Part shown: one piece after another, positions 14,244 to 20,468 of the stretch
Position numbering within the stretch: the stretch's first letter is position 1
How the letters are laid out: the number at the start of each line of letters is the position of its first letter
Assembly: GCA_014240055.1 (NCBI GenBank)
Contig: JAAZXP010000016.1
Coordinates: 1-20,468 of the forward strand
DNA: 20,468 bases
Reading direction: 5' to 3'
Source: Methanobacteriota archaeon
GTDB taxonomy: Archaea > Thermoplasmatota > Poseidoniia > MGIII > CG-Epi1
The notes under the pieces: model-generated
Seen by the model: the letters and a program-made list of their open reading frames with translations, nothing else
What the model was told of the DNA's origin: nothing
Databases searched by the model: none
Program-made: the position numbers and the translations under genes

Positions 14244-15676
14244 TTCAGATTCAAAATTATATAAATGGAGAATTCATTTCTTCAGAGGATAATTTAGATG
14301 ATATAAATCCAGCCAATGGAGAAATAATTGCTTCTATTCCTAATTCAAATGGTAAAGATGTAGATTTAGCTGTCCAGGCTGCAGACAATGCACGTGAATC
14401 TTGGTCTTCCTTATCTATAGATGAAAGAGCTCAGTGGTTAGTTAAAATTGCAAATTCGTTGGAAAGTCGTTCTGAGGAAATTGCATCTTTAGAATCGTTA
14501 GATACAGGTAAGCCAATATCTTTGGCAAGAGCTGTTGATGCTTCGCGTTCAGTTACTAATTTCCGTTTTTTTGGAGAGTTTGCTAAAGATTATACTCAAG
14601 AAAAATTTGAAATGGATGATGCAACAAATCATGTAATTTTGAAGCCAGTGGGAATTGCAGGATTAATAACTCCTTGGAATTTACCGTTATATTTACTTTC
14701 TTGGAAAATTGCACCAGCCATAGTAATGGGGAATACAGTAATAGCAAAGCCATCTGAGTTAACGCCTTTAACTGCGAATCTTTTAGCAGAAGTTATTCAT
14801 GAAATAGGTTTACCAAAAGGAGTGGTGAACATAGTGCATGGGCTGGGTTCAGATGCAGGCCAAGCAATTGTAGAACATCCGAAAATAAATTTGATTTCAT
14901 TTACTGGCGGAACTGCGACTGGAAAGAAAGTAGCTGAAACAGCTGCCCCTATGTTCAAAAAATTGAGCTTGGAGTTGGGTGGGAAAAATGCAACACTTGT
15001 TTTAGATGATGCCGATATTGAGGCAGTAATTCCAGGTGTTGCTAGAGCTGGCTTTCTTAATCAGGGCCAAGTTTGTTTATGTGGCAGTCGAGTTCTTGTT
15101 TCTAAAAAAATATGGGGCGATTTTGTTCCTAAATTTGTGAATTATGTTAAAAATATGAAAATAGGAGATCCTTCATCAGATGATTCTGAACTTGGAGCTT
15201 TAGTTTCTTTTGCTCATAGAGATAAAGTTGAATCTTACATTCATTTGGCTCAGAGAGAGGGTGGTGAAATCTTATGCGGAGGTAAGAGTCCAGATTTAGA
15301 TTCACCGTATGATAAAGGAGCTTTTTTGGAACCTACCATTGTTTCAGGATTAAGTCATTTAAGTCGAACAGCTACTGAAGAAATATTTGGACCCGTTGTG
15401 ACGATTCATTCATTTGAATCTGATAAAGAAGCTATTGAAATGGCCAATTGTACAGATTATGGATTAGCTGGTTCAGTTTGGACTGGAAATTCAGAAAGAG
15501 GTATGAGAGTGGCTGAAAAGATGGAAACTGGTATGGTTTGGGTAAATACGTGGTTACACCGTGATTTACGGGTTCCTTTTGGAGGCATTAAGAATAGTGG
15601 AGTTGGAAGAGAAGGTGGACGTTGGAGTCTAGGCTTTTTTTCTGAAGCTATAAATATTTGTGTGAAAGATTTATGA
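14240..15676 (+). CDS. 2-Aminomuconate 6-semialdehyde dehydrogenase-type ALDH
   Basis: A 478-residue NAD-dependent aldehyde dehydrogenase. Core motifs are TPWNLP (144-149, Asn147), FTGGTATG (221-228), LELGGKN with general base Glu245, and NQGQVCLCGSR with catalytic Cys279. EEIFGPV follows, and the C-terminal part reads VNTWLHRDLRVPFGGIKNSG, then GREGG and a terminal NICVK. The GQVCLCGSR context and the WLxRDLRxPFGG segment, whose arginines contact the dicarboxylate-like substrate, are hallmarks of the 2-aminomuconate/2-hydroxymuconate semialdehyde branch (AmnC, NbaE, human ALDH8A1). It would oxidise 2-aminomuconate 6-semialdehyde to 2-aminomuconate, the step after ring cleavage by the next two gene products. 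It starts inside the stop of the asparaginase-like gene (ATGA). Distinguishing amino- from hydroxymuconate substrates rests mainly on context. Confidence 0.92.
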   Translation: MIQIQNYINGEFISSEDNLDDINPANGEIIASIPNSNGKDVDLAVQAADNARESWSSLSIDERAQWLVKIANSLESRSEEIASLESLDTGKPISLARAVDASRSVTNFRFFGEFAKDYTQEKFEMDDATNHVILKPVGIAGLITPWNLPLYLLSWKIAPAIVMGNTVIAKPSELTPLTANLLAEVIHEIGLPKGVVNIVHGLGSDAGQAIVEHPKINLISFTGGTATGKKVAETAAPMFKKLSLELGGKNATLVLDDADIEAVIPGVARAGFLNQGQVCLCGSRVLVSKKIWGDFVPKFVNYVKNMKIGDPSSDDSELGALVSFAHRDKVESYIHLAQREGGEILCGGKSPDLDSPYDKGAFLEPTIVSGLSHLSRTATEEIFGPVVTIHSFESDKEAIEMANCTDYGLAGSVWTGNSERGMRVAEKMETGMVWVNTWLHRDLRVPFGGIKNSGVGREGGRWSLGFFSEAINICVKDL

Positions 15677-15683
15677 ATAATCA

Positions 15684-15690
15684 TTATATT
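15684..15690 (+). promoter_or_regulatory. Candidate internal TATA box before the ring-cleavage genes
   Basis: TTATATT lies 23-29 bases before the ATG at 15713, within the only real gap (36 bases) of the nine-gene operon. It may allow separate transcription of the dioxygenase genes. It overlaps a potential upstream TTG start, which argues against that start. Confidence 0.5.
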
Positions 15691-15712
15691 GGGGTGTAAT
15701 AGTAATACATTT

Positions 15713-16606
15713 ATGTCTAAGGGAGAAATAGTGATGGGTGCTCTGGCACCACATCCGCCACATCTGGTTTATGCAGATAACCCGCCCCAAAACGAAGCAA
15801 CATCTGAAGGCGGCTGGGAAGAATTGAGATGGGGTTACGAACGTCTTCGTGAAAGTCTTTCAGATAGAGATTATGATGTGATAATAGTACATACTCCACA
15901 TTGGGCTACTTTTATCGGAACGCATTTTTTAGGTGTTGATAATTTCAAATCATTATCAGTTGATCCTATTTTTCCAAATTTATTCAGATATAATTATGAT
16001 TTAAAAGTCGATGTAGAATTATCTAAAGCTATTCATGATAATGCTGCAGATTCAGGATTACTTGTTAAGATGATGGAGAATCCAGATTTTAGAATAGACT
16101 ACGGGACAATAACTAGTTGTCACTTAGTTAACCCTGAATGGAATAAACCAATTGTTTGTATTTCATCTAACCGTTCGAAGTTTTATTTCAATTCAGAAGT
16201 TATGCAAGCTAATATGATTAAACTTGGAGAAGCTACACGAAAGGCAGTTGAAGCATCTGGGAAAAAGGCGTTATTATTATCTAGTAATTCACTTTCACAT
16301 CGTCATTTTACTGTGGAACCTGAAGTTCCAGAAGACATGAGTAAAGAGCATGTTACGAATCATAATCAGTATCTTTGGGATATGAAAATGATAAACTTAA
16401 TGCGAGAAGGAAAAACTAAGGAAATGATTGATTTAATGCCTGATTTTACTGAGCAAACCGTTGCTGAGACAGAAGCTGGTTGCTTAACATGGCTAATGAG
16501 TGCGCTAAATTTTCCGAACTATAAAGCAACTGTTCATGCATATGGGACCGTTATAGGGACTGGCAATGCAATAGTTGGTTGGGATCCTAGAAAGGCTAAG
16601 ATATGA
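15713..16606 (+). CDS. amnB: 2-Aminophenol 1,6-dioxygenase, beta (catalytic) subunit
   Basis: A LigB-type (class III) extradiol dioxygenase subunit of 297 residues that cleaves the ring of 2-aminophenol to 2-aminomuconate 6-semialdehyde using Fe(II) and O2. The match to AmnB/CnbCb is strong along the whole length: GALAPHPPHLVYADNPPQNE, GGWEELRWGYERLR, VDPIFPNLFRYNYDL, RIDYGTITSCHLV, SNSLSHRHF, PEDMSKEH and YGTVIGTGNA. Iron ligands correspond to His14, His63 and Glu252, and the acid/base histidine to His196, so it should be active. The start is ATG 15713; an in-frame TTG at 15689 falls inside the TATA box. It overlaps the alpha-subunit gene by 4 bases, in the same beta-alpha order as in the Pseudomonas amn cluster. 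Other aminated or hydroxylated aromatic substrates remain possible. Confidence 0.94.
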   Translation: MSKGEIVMGALAPHPPHLVYADNPPQNEATSEGGWEELRWGYERLRESLSDRDYDVIIVHTPHWATFIGTHFLGVDNFKSLSVDPIFPNLFRYNYDLKVDVELSKAIHDNAADSGLLVKMMENPDFRIDYGTITSCHLVNPEWNKPIVCISSNRSKFYFNSEVMQANMIKLGEATRKAVEASGKKALLLSSNSLSHRHFTVEPEVPEDMSKEHVTNHNQYLWDMKMINLMREGKTKEMIDLMPDFTEQTVAETEAGCLTWLMSALNFPNYKATVHAYGTVIGTGNAIVGWDPRKAKI

Positions 16607-17562
16607 GAGACGATAACGTACGTAAAGGAATATTGGTACCAGGTTTACCTCACCCTCTTTTGTGTCCTGAAAAAAATGAAGGCTGGCAGAAAGTCAGGGA
16701 AGCTTATGACAAAGCACGGATAGAAATTGAAGAAACGGATGCTGAAATTTTAGTAATTTATAGTACCTTCTGGCCCTCTATTTTGGGTCATCAAGTTCAA
16801 GCATATCCCGAGCCAGAATGGACTTTTGTAGATGAAGAATTCCATGATTTAGGAAGTATTGATTACAAATTTAAAATGGATCCAGAGTTTGCAGAGCTAA
16901 TAGTCGATAAATCGAAGGAAAGAGGTCTGCATTCACGTACAGTTTCATACTATGGTTTTCCTATTGATACAGGTTCAATAGTTGCACTTAAATTATTGAA
17001 TCCAGACAATAGAATTCCTGCCGTAATAGTTTCTAGCAATATGTATGCAAATAGGGCAGAGAGTATAGTTCTTGGTAAGTCAATTAGAGATGCAATAGAT
17101 GAGAGTGGCAAAAAGGCAGCCTTGGTCGTTGTTTCAGCTTTATCCAATAGATTACATACTGTTGAAATAGATCCTAAAGATGATAAAATACATTCTCTTA
17201 AAGACCATGAATGGAATTTAAAATTTTTAGAGTATTTAGAAAAAGGTAGATTAGAGGATGTATCACAACTTTCACGCCAATTTCACAATGAAGCCAGAGT
17301 TCCTAAAGTAGTTAGTTTCAAACCATTTTGGATTATGGCTTCTATAATGGGCCAAAATAATCTATATGACGGTAATGTTTTGGCATATGAACCTGTTTGG
17401 GGTACGGGTTCCGCAGTGGTAACTTTAACGCCCGCTGAAGATACTGCAGGAGATTTAGAATACGACGAAGATGATCCTGAATTTTACAAAGGCGATCGCG
17501 AAGTTCTAGATTTTTATGAACAACCAGGCATGGGGCCCCTAGAGGAAAGAGATGGGCATTAG
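16603..17562 (+). CDS. amnA: 2-Aminophenol 1,6-dioxygenase, alpha subunit
   Basis: The non-catalytic partner of the dioxygenase. The 319 residues share the LigB fold and the AmnA pattern: GILVPGLPHPLLCP (9-22), LVIYSTFWPSILG, YYGFPIDTGSIVALKLL, VSSNMYANRAESI, VVSALSNRLHTVEIDPKDDKI and GTGSAVVTLTP. The metal-ligand set of the beta subunit is not preserved (STFW replaces the HTPHW context), as expected for alpha subunits that only complete the heterotetramer. The last 42 or so residues (278-319) form an acidic extension rich in Asp/Glu that I do not recall in bacterial AmnA (about 270 residues). It starts within the stop of the beta gene (ATGA) and its end overlaps the RidA-like gene by 11 bases. 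Assignment is strong as a pair with the beta subunit. Confidence 0.92.
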   Translation: MRDDNVRKGILVPGLPHPLLCPEKNEGWQKVREAYDKARIEIEETDAEILVIYSTFWPSILGHQVQAYPEPEWTFVDEEFHDLGSIDYKFKMDPEFAELIVDKSKERGLHSRTVSYYGFPIDTGSIVALKLLNPDNRIPAVIVSSNMYANRAESIVLGKSIRDAIDESGKKAALVVVSALSNRLHTVEIDPKDDKIHSLKDHEWNLKFLEYLEKGRLEDVSQLSRQFHNEARVPKVVSFKPFWIMASIMGQNNLYDGNVLAYEPVWGTGSAVVTLTPAEDTAGDLEYDEDDPEFYKGDREVLDFYEQPGMGPLEERDGH

Positions 17563-17923
17563 CACAGATAAAGCTGCTAAACCGGTTGGTTCTTACGTTC
17601 ATGCTAAAGAAGCTGGAGATTTAGTTTTTCTTTCAGGTGTAGGTCCAAGACATCCAGTTACAGATGAGATTCCAGTAGGTATCGAAGCTCAAACACATGC
17701 TGTATTTGGTAACGTTTTAGCAATTCTTGAGGCAGCAGACTTGAATATGTCAAATGTTGTTGATATTATGGTTTTTTTGACAGATATGAAAAATGATTTT
17801 AAGATATTTAATAGAATTTATTCAGATTATTTAGAGGGTTTTGAAGCTACAAGAACAACTGTAGAAGTAGGTTCATTACCAACTCCTATTTCAGTAGAAT
17901 TTAAGGTCGTGGCAAAGAAATGA
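17552..17923 (+). CDS. RidA-family 2-aminomuconate deaminase
   Basis: A 123-residue protein of the RidA/YjgF/UK114 family, trimeric imine/enamine deaminases. It opens with AKPVGSYVHAKEAGDLVFLSGVGPR (9-33), the form seen in 2-aminomuconate deaminases (NbaF and Amn-cluster homologues) rather than the SGQ-type opening of housekeeping RidA. It ends with RTTVEVGSLP and SVEFKVVA, giving the conserved Arg101 and Glu116 of the active site. It would convert 2-aminomuconate to 4-oxalocrotonate plus ammonia, directly after the ALDH step. Its ATG lies inside the alpha-subunit gene (11-base overlap) and its stop overlaps the formyltransferase-like gene by 4 bases. Family assignment is certain; the substrate is inferred from motif style and gene order. 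Confidence 0.92.
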   Translation: MGISTDKAAKPVGSYVHAKEAGDLVFLSGVGPRHPVTDEIPVGIEAQTHAVFGNVLAILEAADLNMSNVVDIMVFLTDMKNDFKIFNRIYSDYLEGFEATRTTVEVGSLPTPISVEFKVVAKK

Positions 17924-18636
17924 ATTTTATTTTTTTGGCCATTAAAGAACACCCTTGGGGAAGAGAAATGTTATCTCAATTGTTGGATGCTGGTTTTGTT
18001 CCATCATTAATAATTGAGGAATTTTCAGATGGTGGTGAGATCGAAAGAGAAAAATTTGAATTTAGAATAGGCAATCACGAGGTAGGTCCTACGATGTCAT
18101 CACAATCAAAGAAACATAATATTCCAATTGTGACAGTACCTATACACAATGACGAGCATTGCATGGTTCACATCGAAAAAGTAAATCCTGATTTAATCGT
18201 CTTTGGAGGGACTAGAATAATACGCGGTAAAATTTTAGAATTTGGTGAAGGGAGAGGTGGAGTATTGAATTCTCATCCTGGATTATTACCTGAATGTAGA
18301 GGTTCAGCATCTCCTGCATGGAGCGTTCATGAAAATATAAAAATTGGGAGTAGTTGTCATTTTTGCACCACTGAAATAGATGCAGGAGAATTAGCCGGTA
18401 AAAGAGAAATTCCAGTTAGAAGAGGCGATACTTATCACGATATTTGTTACAAGACATTAGTTGTTGCATCAACATTAATGGTAGAGGCTGTCAGAGCTTA
18501 TTCAGAAGGGACATTAGACTTGAAACGTAGACCTCAAGGCAATAGTCCTAATCCCGTTTTTAGATATGATCCCGATATTGAACAGGAAGCAATTCGTATT
18601 CTTGAAAGGCAAACTTATGAGCACTATATTGACTGA
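17920..18636 (+). CDS. Formyltransferase-fold protein (methionyl-tRNA formyltransferase N-domain type)
   Basis: A 238-residue protein of the folate-dependent formyltransferase family, related to Fmt, ArnA and PurN. It keeps the catalytic triad: Asn117 and His119 in NSHPGLLPECRGSASPAW (117-134) and Asp154 in TEIDAGELAG. The C-terminal tRNA-binding domain of Fmt is absent, so it is unlikely to act on initiator tRNA. It is the last gene of the tryptophan operon, coupled by ATGA overlap to the deaminase gene. Tryptophan dioxygenase leaves a formyl group on the aniline nitrogen. A protein of this fold could transfer that group to tetrahydrofolate or hydrolyse it, at the level of formylkynurenine or formylaminophenol. 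This role is inference; other sugar- or amine-formyltransferase functions are possible. Confidence 0.85.
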   Translation: MNFIFLAIKEHPWGREMLSQLLDAGFVPSLIIEEFSDGGEIEREKFEFRIGNHEVGPTMSSQSKKHNIPIVTVPIHNDEHCMVHIEKVNPDLIVFGGTRIIRGKILEFGEGRGGVLNSHPGLLPECRGSASPAWSVHENIKIGSSCHFCTTEIDAGELAGKREIPVRRGDTYHDICYKTLVVASTLMVEAVRAYSEGTLDLKRRPQGNSPNPVFRYDPDIEQEAIRILERQTYEHYID

Positions 18637-18652
18637 ATTAGGTTAAACAAGT

Positions 18653-18662
18653 TTTAATTATA
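18653..18662 (+). promoter_or_regulatory. Candidate TATA box for htpX
   Basis: The 44-base gap before the htpX ATG contains TTTAATTATA, 19-28 bases upstream of the start, in the usual position for a leaderless archaeal promoter. It separates htpX-cinA from the tryptophan operon. Confidence 0.5.
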
Positions 18663-18680
18663 GGCTTAAAATCGAATACT

Positions 18681-19514
18681 ATGGCAATCATTCGTCTTTT
18701 TGGTTTGTACTTCATGTTAACTTTGTTGATGATGATTGTAGGTTTTGTTGCAGCAGGTTCTAGTAGTGGTATAATTATTTTTGCAATTTTTGGTCTAATA
18801 ATTAATATTTATTCATACTTTTACAGTGATTCACTAGTATTACGTGCTTATGGTGCTAAAATAATAGAAAGACAAGATAATCCTAGACTTTACGGAATCG
18901 TTAAGAAAATATCAGATTTGAATGGCCTTCCAGTTCCTAGAATTGCGATTGTACCTTCATCTACTCCTAATGCCTTTGCCACTGGTCGTAATCCAAAAAA
19001 TGCAGTTGTTGCAGCGACTACAGGAATAATGTCAATTCTTGATGATAATGAATTAGAAGGAGTTATGGCTCACGAAATGGCTCATGTCAAAAATCGTGAT
19101 ACTTTAGTTATGTGTGTTGCAGCTACAATTGCAGGTTTTATAGCATTTGCAGCTCGAATGCTTTGGTGGAATAGCATGTTTGGAGGTCGTAATCGTAACG
19201 TACATCCTGCTCTGATGATTTTGGTAATGTTAACAGCTCCTTTGGCGGCATTCTTGCTTCAAATGGCTGTTTCTCGTTCCAGAGAGTATCATGCAGATGC
19301 AACTGCCGCTAAGTTAACAAATAAGCCATGGGCTTTGATTAGTGCCTTGAAAAAGTTGGAATGGGAAAACCATAGAAAACCGTTAGACTGTGGTTCACCT
19401 AGCAATGCAGCAATGTGTATTGTCAATCCCTTAAGGGGTAAGGATTTTTTTGTTAATATGTTTTCTACACACCCTCCTATGGAGAAAAGAATCAAAGCAT
19501 TGGAAAAATTGTGA
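18681..19514 (+). CDS. htpX: HtpX-type membrane zinc metalloprotease
   Basis: A 277-residue M48-family protease of membrane-protein quality control. Two hydrophobic segments at the N-terminus (about 4-25 and 28-48) are followed by the protease domain. Zinc ligands are in HEMAH (His131, Glu132, His135) and the downstream SREYHAD (Glu202). Two more membrane segments lie between these (about 143-160 and 176-196), as in HtpX. The motif PNAFATGRNPKNAVVAATTG (96-115) is typical, and the C-terminal STHPPMEKRI block is also conserved. The stop overlaps the GTG start of the next gene by 4 bases. Length and topology match the family, so it should be a functional enzyme degrading misfolded membrane proteins. 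Confidence 0.95.
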   Translation: MAIIRLFGLYFMLTLLMMIVGFVAAGSSSGIIIFAIFGLIINIYSYFYSDSLVLRAYGAKIIERQDNPRLYGIVKKISDLNGLPVPRIAIVPSSTPNAFATGRNPKNAVVAATTGIMSILDDNELEGVMAHEMAHVKNRDTLVMCVAATIAGFIAFAARMLWWNSMFGGRNRNVHPALMILVMLTAPLAAFLLQMAVSRSREYHADATAAKLTNKPWALISALKKLEWENHRKPLDCGSPSNAAMCIVNPLRGKDFFVNMFSTHPPMEKRIKALEKL

Positions 19515-20224
19515 TTAGAGCTTCTTTGGTAATAATAGGAGATGAAATTCTCTCAGGACGGACAGAAGACAAGAATTTATCATATTTAGCCAAATGGTTA
19601 GGCAAATTAGGAATTGACATTTGTGAAGTCCGGATTGTTCTTGATGTTGAAAGGGATATTATTAATGCAGTAAATAATCTTAGAAAAAAATATGATTATG
19701 TTTTTACTACAGGAGGTATAGGTCCAACTCATGACGATATCACTACAGATAGTATTGCTAAGGCCTTTGGAGTAGAAGCTAGAGTAGATGTTAATGCCTT
19801 AGAAAAAATGAAAGATTTTTTGAATGGTAAGGAATTAACAGAACCCTTACTAAAAATGCTTAAGATTCCAGAAGGTGGTGAATTGATTTACAGTCCAGCA
19901 ACTAAAGCACCAGGGTACAAGATAGGCAATGTTTTTGTTATGGCTGGTATTCCAAAAATCATGCAAGGCATGCTCGAAGGAATGTATGATTATCTTGAGA
20001 AAGGTGATGTTGTCCATTCAAAATCTTTAGATATAATGGTTGGAGAAAGTTTTTTCGCGGAGGATTTAGCATTAATACAAAATAAATTTAAGAATGTATC
20101 GGTAGGCAGTTATCCTTTTTCTCGGGATGGTCTTTATGGTGCTACAATAGTAATAAGATCTACTCAAGAGTCAGACTTAGCATCTTGTGAATCTCTCGTC
20201 AAAGACCTAATAGCTAAATTATAA
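19511..20224 (+). CDS. cinA: CinA-like molybdopterin-binding-fold protein
   Basis: A 237-residue protein with the MoaB/MogA-like fold of the CinA N-terminal domain. It has GDEILSG (10-16) and TTGGIGPTHDDITTDSIAKAFG (66-87), the motif that binds nucleotide-like ligands in CinA and in the N-terminal domain of eukaryotic FAD synthase. There is no C-terminal nicotinamide-nucleotide deamidase domain, which is the usual archaeal form. Likely activities are pyrophosphatase on ADP-ribose, FAD or similar nucleotides; the sequence does not choose between them. The GTG start overlaps the htpX stop (GTGA) and gives the expected MIRASLVIIGDEILSG opening. It ends one base from the convergent minus-strand gene. 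Confidence 0.9.
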   Translation: MIRASLVIIGDEILSGRTEDKNLSYLAKWLGKLGIDICEVRIVLDVERDIINAVNNLRKKYDYVFTTGGIGPTHDDITTDSIAKAFGVEARVDVNALEKMKDFLNGKELTEPLLKMLKIPEGGELIYSPATKAPGYKIGNVFVMAGIPKIMQGMLEGMYDYLEKGDVVHSKSLDIMVGESFFAEDLALIQNKFKNVSVGSYPFSRDGLYGATIVIRSTQESDLASCESLVKDLIAKL

Positions 20225-20225
20225 T

Positions 20226-20444
20226 TTAATCTTCATCGGCCTTATGGGTAGCGATATCGTTTTTTATATCTTCAGGCTCTTCACCATTTTCTTCGGTTTC
20301 CTTAGCTTCAGTTTCATCTTCTTTAGTATCTTCAACATCTTCTTCATTTTCCTCAGCTTTAGATTGTTCTTTCGCCTCAGGTATCTTATTTTCAAGTTCA
20401 TTTAAATTCTTAATTTTTTTCTTTGGAATAAAGGCTCTAAACAT
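20226..20444 (-). CDS. Small protein with long acidic tail, possibly 5'-incomplete
   Basis: Not recognised. From the ATG at 20444 the protein has a short basic start (MFRAFIPKKKIKNLNELENK) followed by about 50 residues of Glu/Asp/Lys-rich low-complexity sequence. The frame stays open to the window edge (upstream codons read DFKVYLFA), so the visible part could be the C-terminal tail of a longer, perhaps membrane, protein. A TTG at 20453 is another possible start. The AT-rich stretch at the edge could instead be promoter DNA. The steady third-position pattern and clean convergence with cinA support it being coding, but no function can be proposed. Confidence 0.5.
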   Translation of the reverse strand: MFRAFIPKKKIKNLNELENKIPEAKEQSKAEENEEDVEDTKEDETEAKETEENGEEPEDIKNDIATHKADED

Positions 20445-20468
20445 AGCAAACAAGTAAACTTTAAAATC

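Noticed and set aside
15689..15712. TTG start for the aminophenol dioxygenase beta subunit
   Set aside because: The TTG lies inside the probable TATA box, and family members begin close to the GE-x4-LAPHPPH motif reached from ATG 15713.
15713..17562. Protocatechuate 4,5-dioxygenase (LigAB)
   Set aside because: The alpha subunit here is a large LigB-fold homologue, not the small LigA helical subunit, and motifs match AmnB/AmnA.
10229..18636. Classical kynurenine to 3-hydroxyanthranilate route
   Set aside because: No kynureninase (PLP fold), FAD hydroxylase, cupin dioxygenase or amidohydrolase decarboxylase is encoded in the window, and the ring-cleavage enzyme is the two-subunit LigB aminophenol type. 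The genes could exist elsewhere in the genome.
17920..18636. Methionyl-tRNA formyltransferase
   Set aside because: It lacks the C-terminal tRNA-binding domain and sits in a catabolic operon; archaea do not use formyl-methionine initiation.
1..20468. tRNA, rRNA, CRISPR, insertion sequences or phage genes
   Set aside because: None recognised on reading both strands; coding density leaves no gap over about 60 bases. A covariance-model scan would be needed to exclude very small RNAs.

Overview
The window looks like part of an AT-rich archaeal chromosome (G+C about one third by eye). The case for an archaeon is a deoxyhypusine synthase, an inositol-1-phosphate synthase, an HtpX protease and a stand-alone CinA/MoaB-type protein, together with TATA boxes about 21-29 bases before many start codons and no Shine-Dalgarno sequences (leaderless genes). 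A bacterial-type DNA gyrase A points to a euryarchaeal lineage that carries gyrase. A marine planktonic group such as Marine Group II/III (Poseidoniia and relatives) would fit, but that placement is inference. Genes are packed almost without gaps: no intergenic stretch exceeds about 60 bases. I recognised no tRNA, rRNA, CRISPR array or insertion sequence.

Layout. (1) 1-3655, plus strand: gyrA (5' truncated, with an unusual C-terminal zinc ribbon), deoxyhypusine synthase and a dimethylargininase-family hydrolase, all overlapping. (2) 3697-6041: inositol-1-phosphate synthase and a VAT1-like quinone oxidoreductase, with their own promoter. (3) 6093-9698: a small winged-helix protein, a tiny Cys/His zinc-binding protein and a very large membrane-anchored beta-propeller protein. 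The first two each follow a promoter carrying the same CCAAA-N4-TTTGG operator at identical spacing. (4) 9695-10180, minus strand: a small alpha/beta hydrolase sharing a symmetric TATA box with the next operon. (5) 10229-18636: a nine-gene catabolic operon. (6) 18681-20224: htpX and a cinA-like gene. (7) 20226 to the end, minus strand: a protein with an acidic tail.

The most interesting part is region 5. In order it encodes tryptophan 2,3-dioxygenase, an SDR with a substituted active site, a luciferase-like flavin monooxygenase, an asparaginase-II-family hydrolase that has lost its zinc ligands, a 2-aminomuconate-semialdehyde-type dehydrogenase, both subunits of a 2-aminophenol 1,6-dioxygenase, a 2-aminomuconate-deaminase-type RidA protein and a formyltransferase-fold protein. 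The classical kynurenine-route enzymes (kynurenine 3-monooxygenase, kynureninase, cupin 3-hydroxyanthranilate dioxygenase, ACMS decarboxylase) are absent. I propose that the operon encodes an undescribed route. Tryptophan goes to (N-formyl)kynurenine. The flavin monooxygenase makes a Baeyer-Villiger insertion next to the aryl ketone, giving a 2-aminophenyl beta-ester of aspartate. The asparaginase-like enzyme hydrolyses this to L-aspartate plus 2-aminophenol. 2-Aminophenol then goes through ring cleavage, semialdehyde oxidation and deamination towards 4-oxalocrotonate. The enzyme families are read from sequence; the route is inference. Genes for steps after 4-oxalocrotonate are not in the window.
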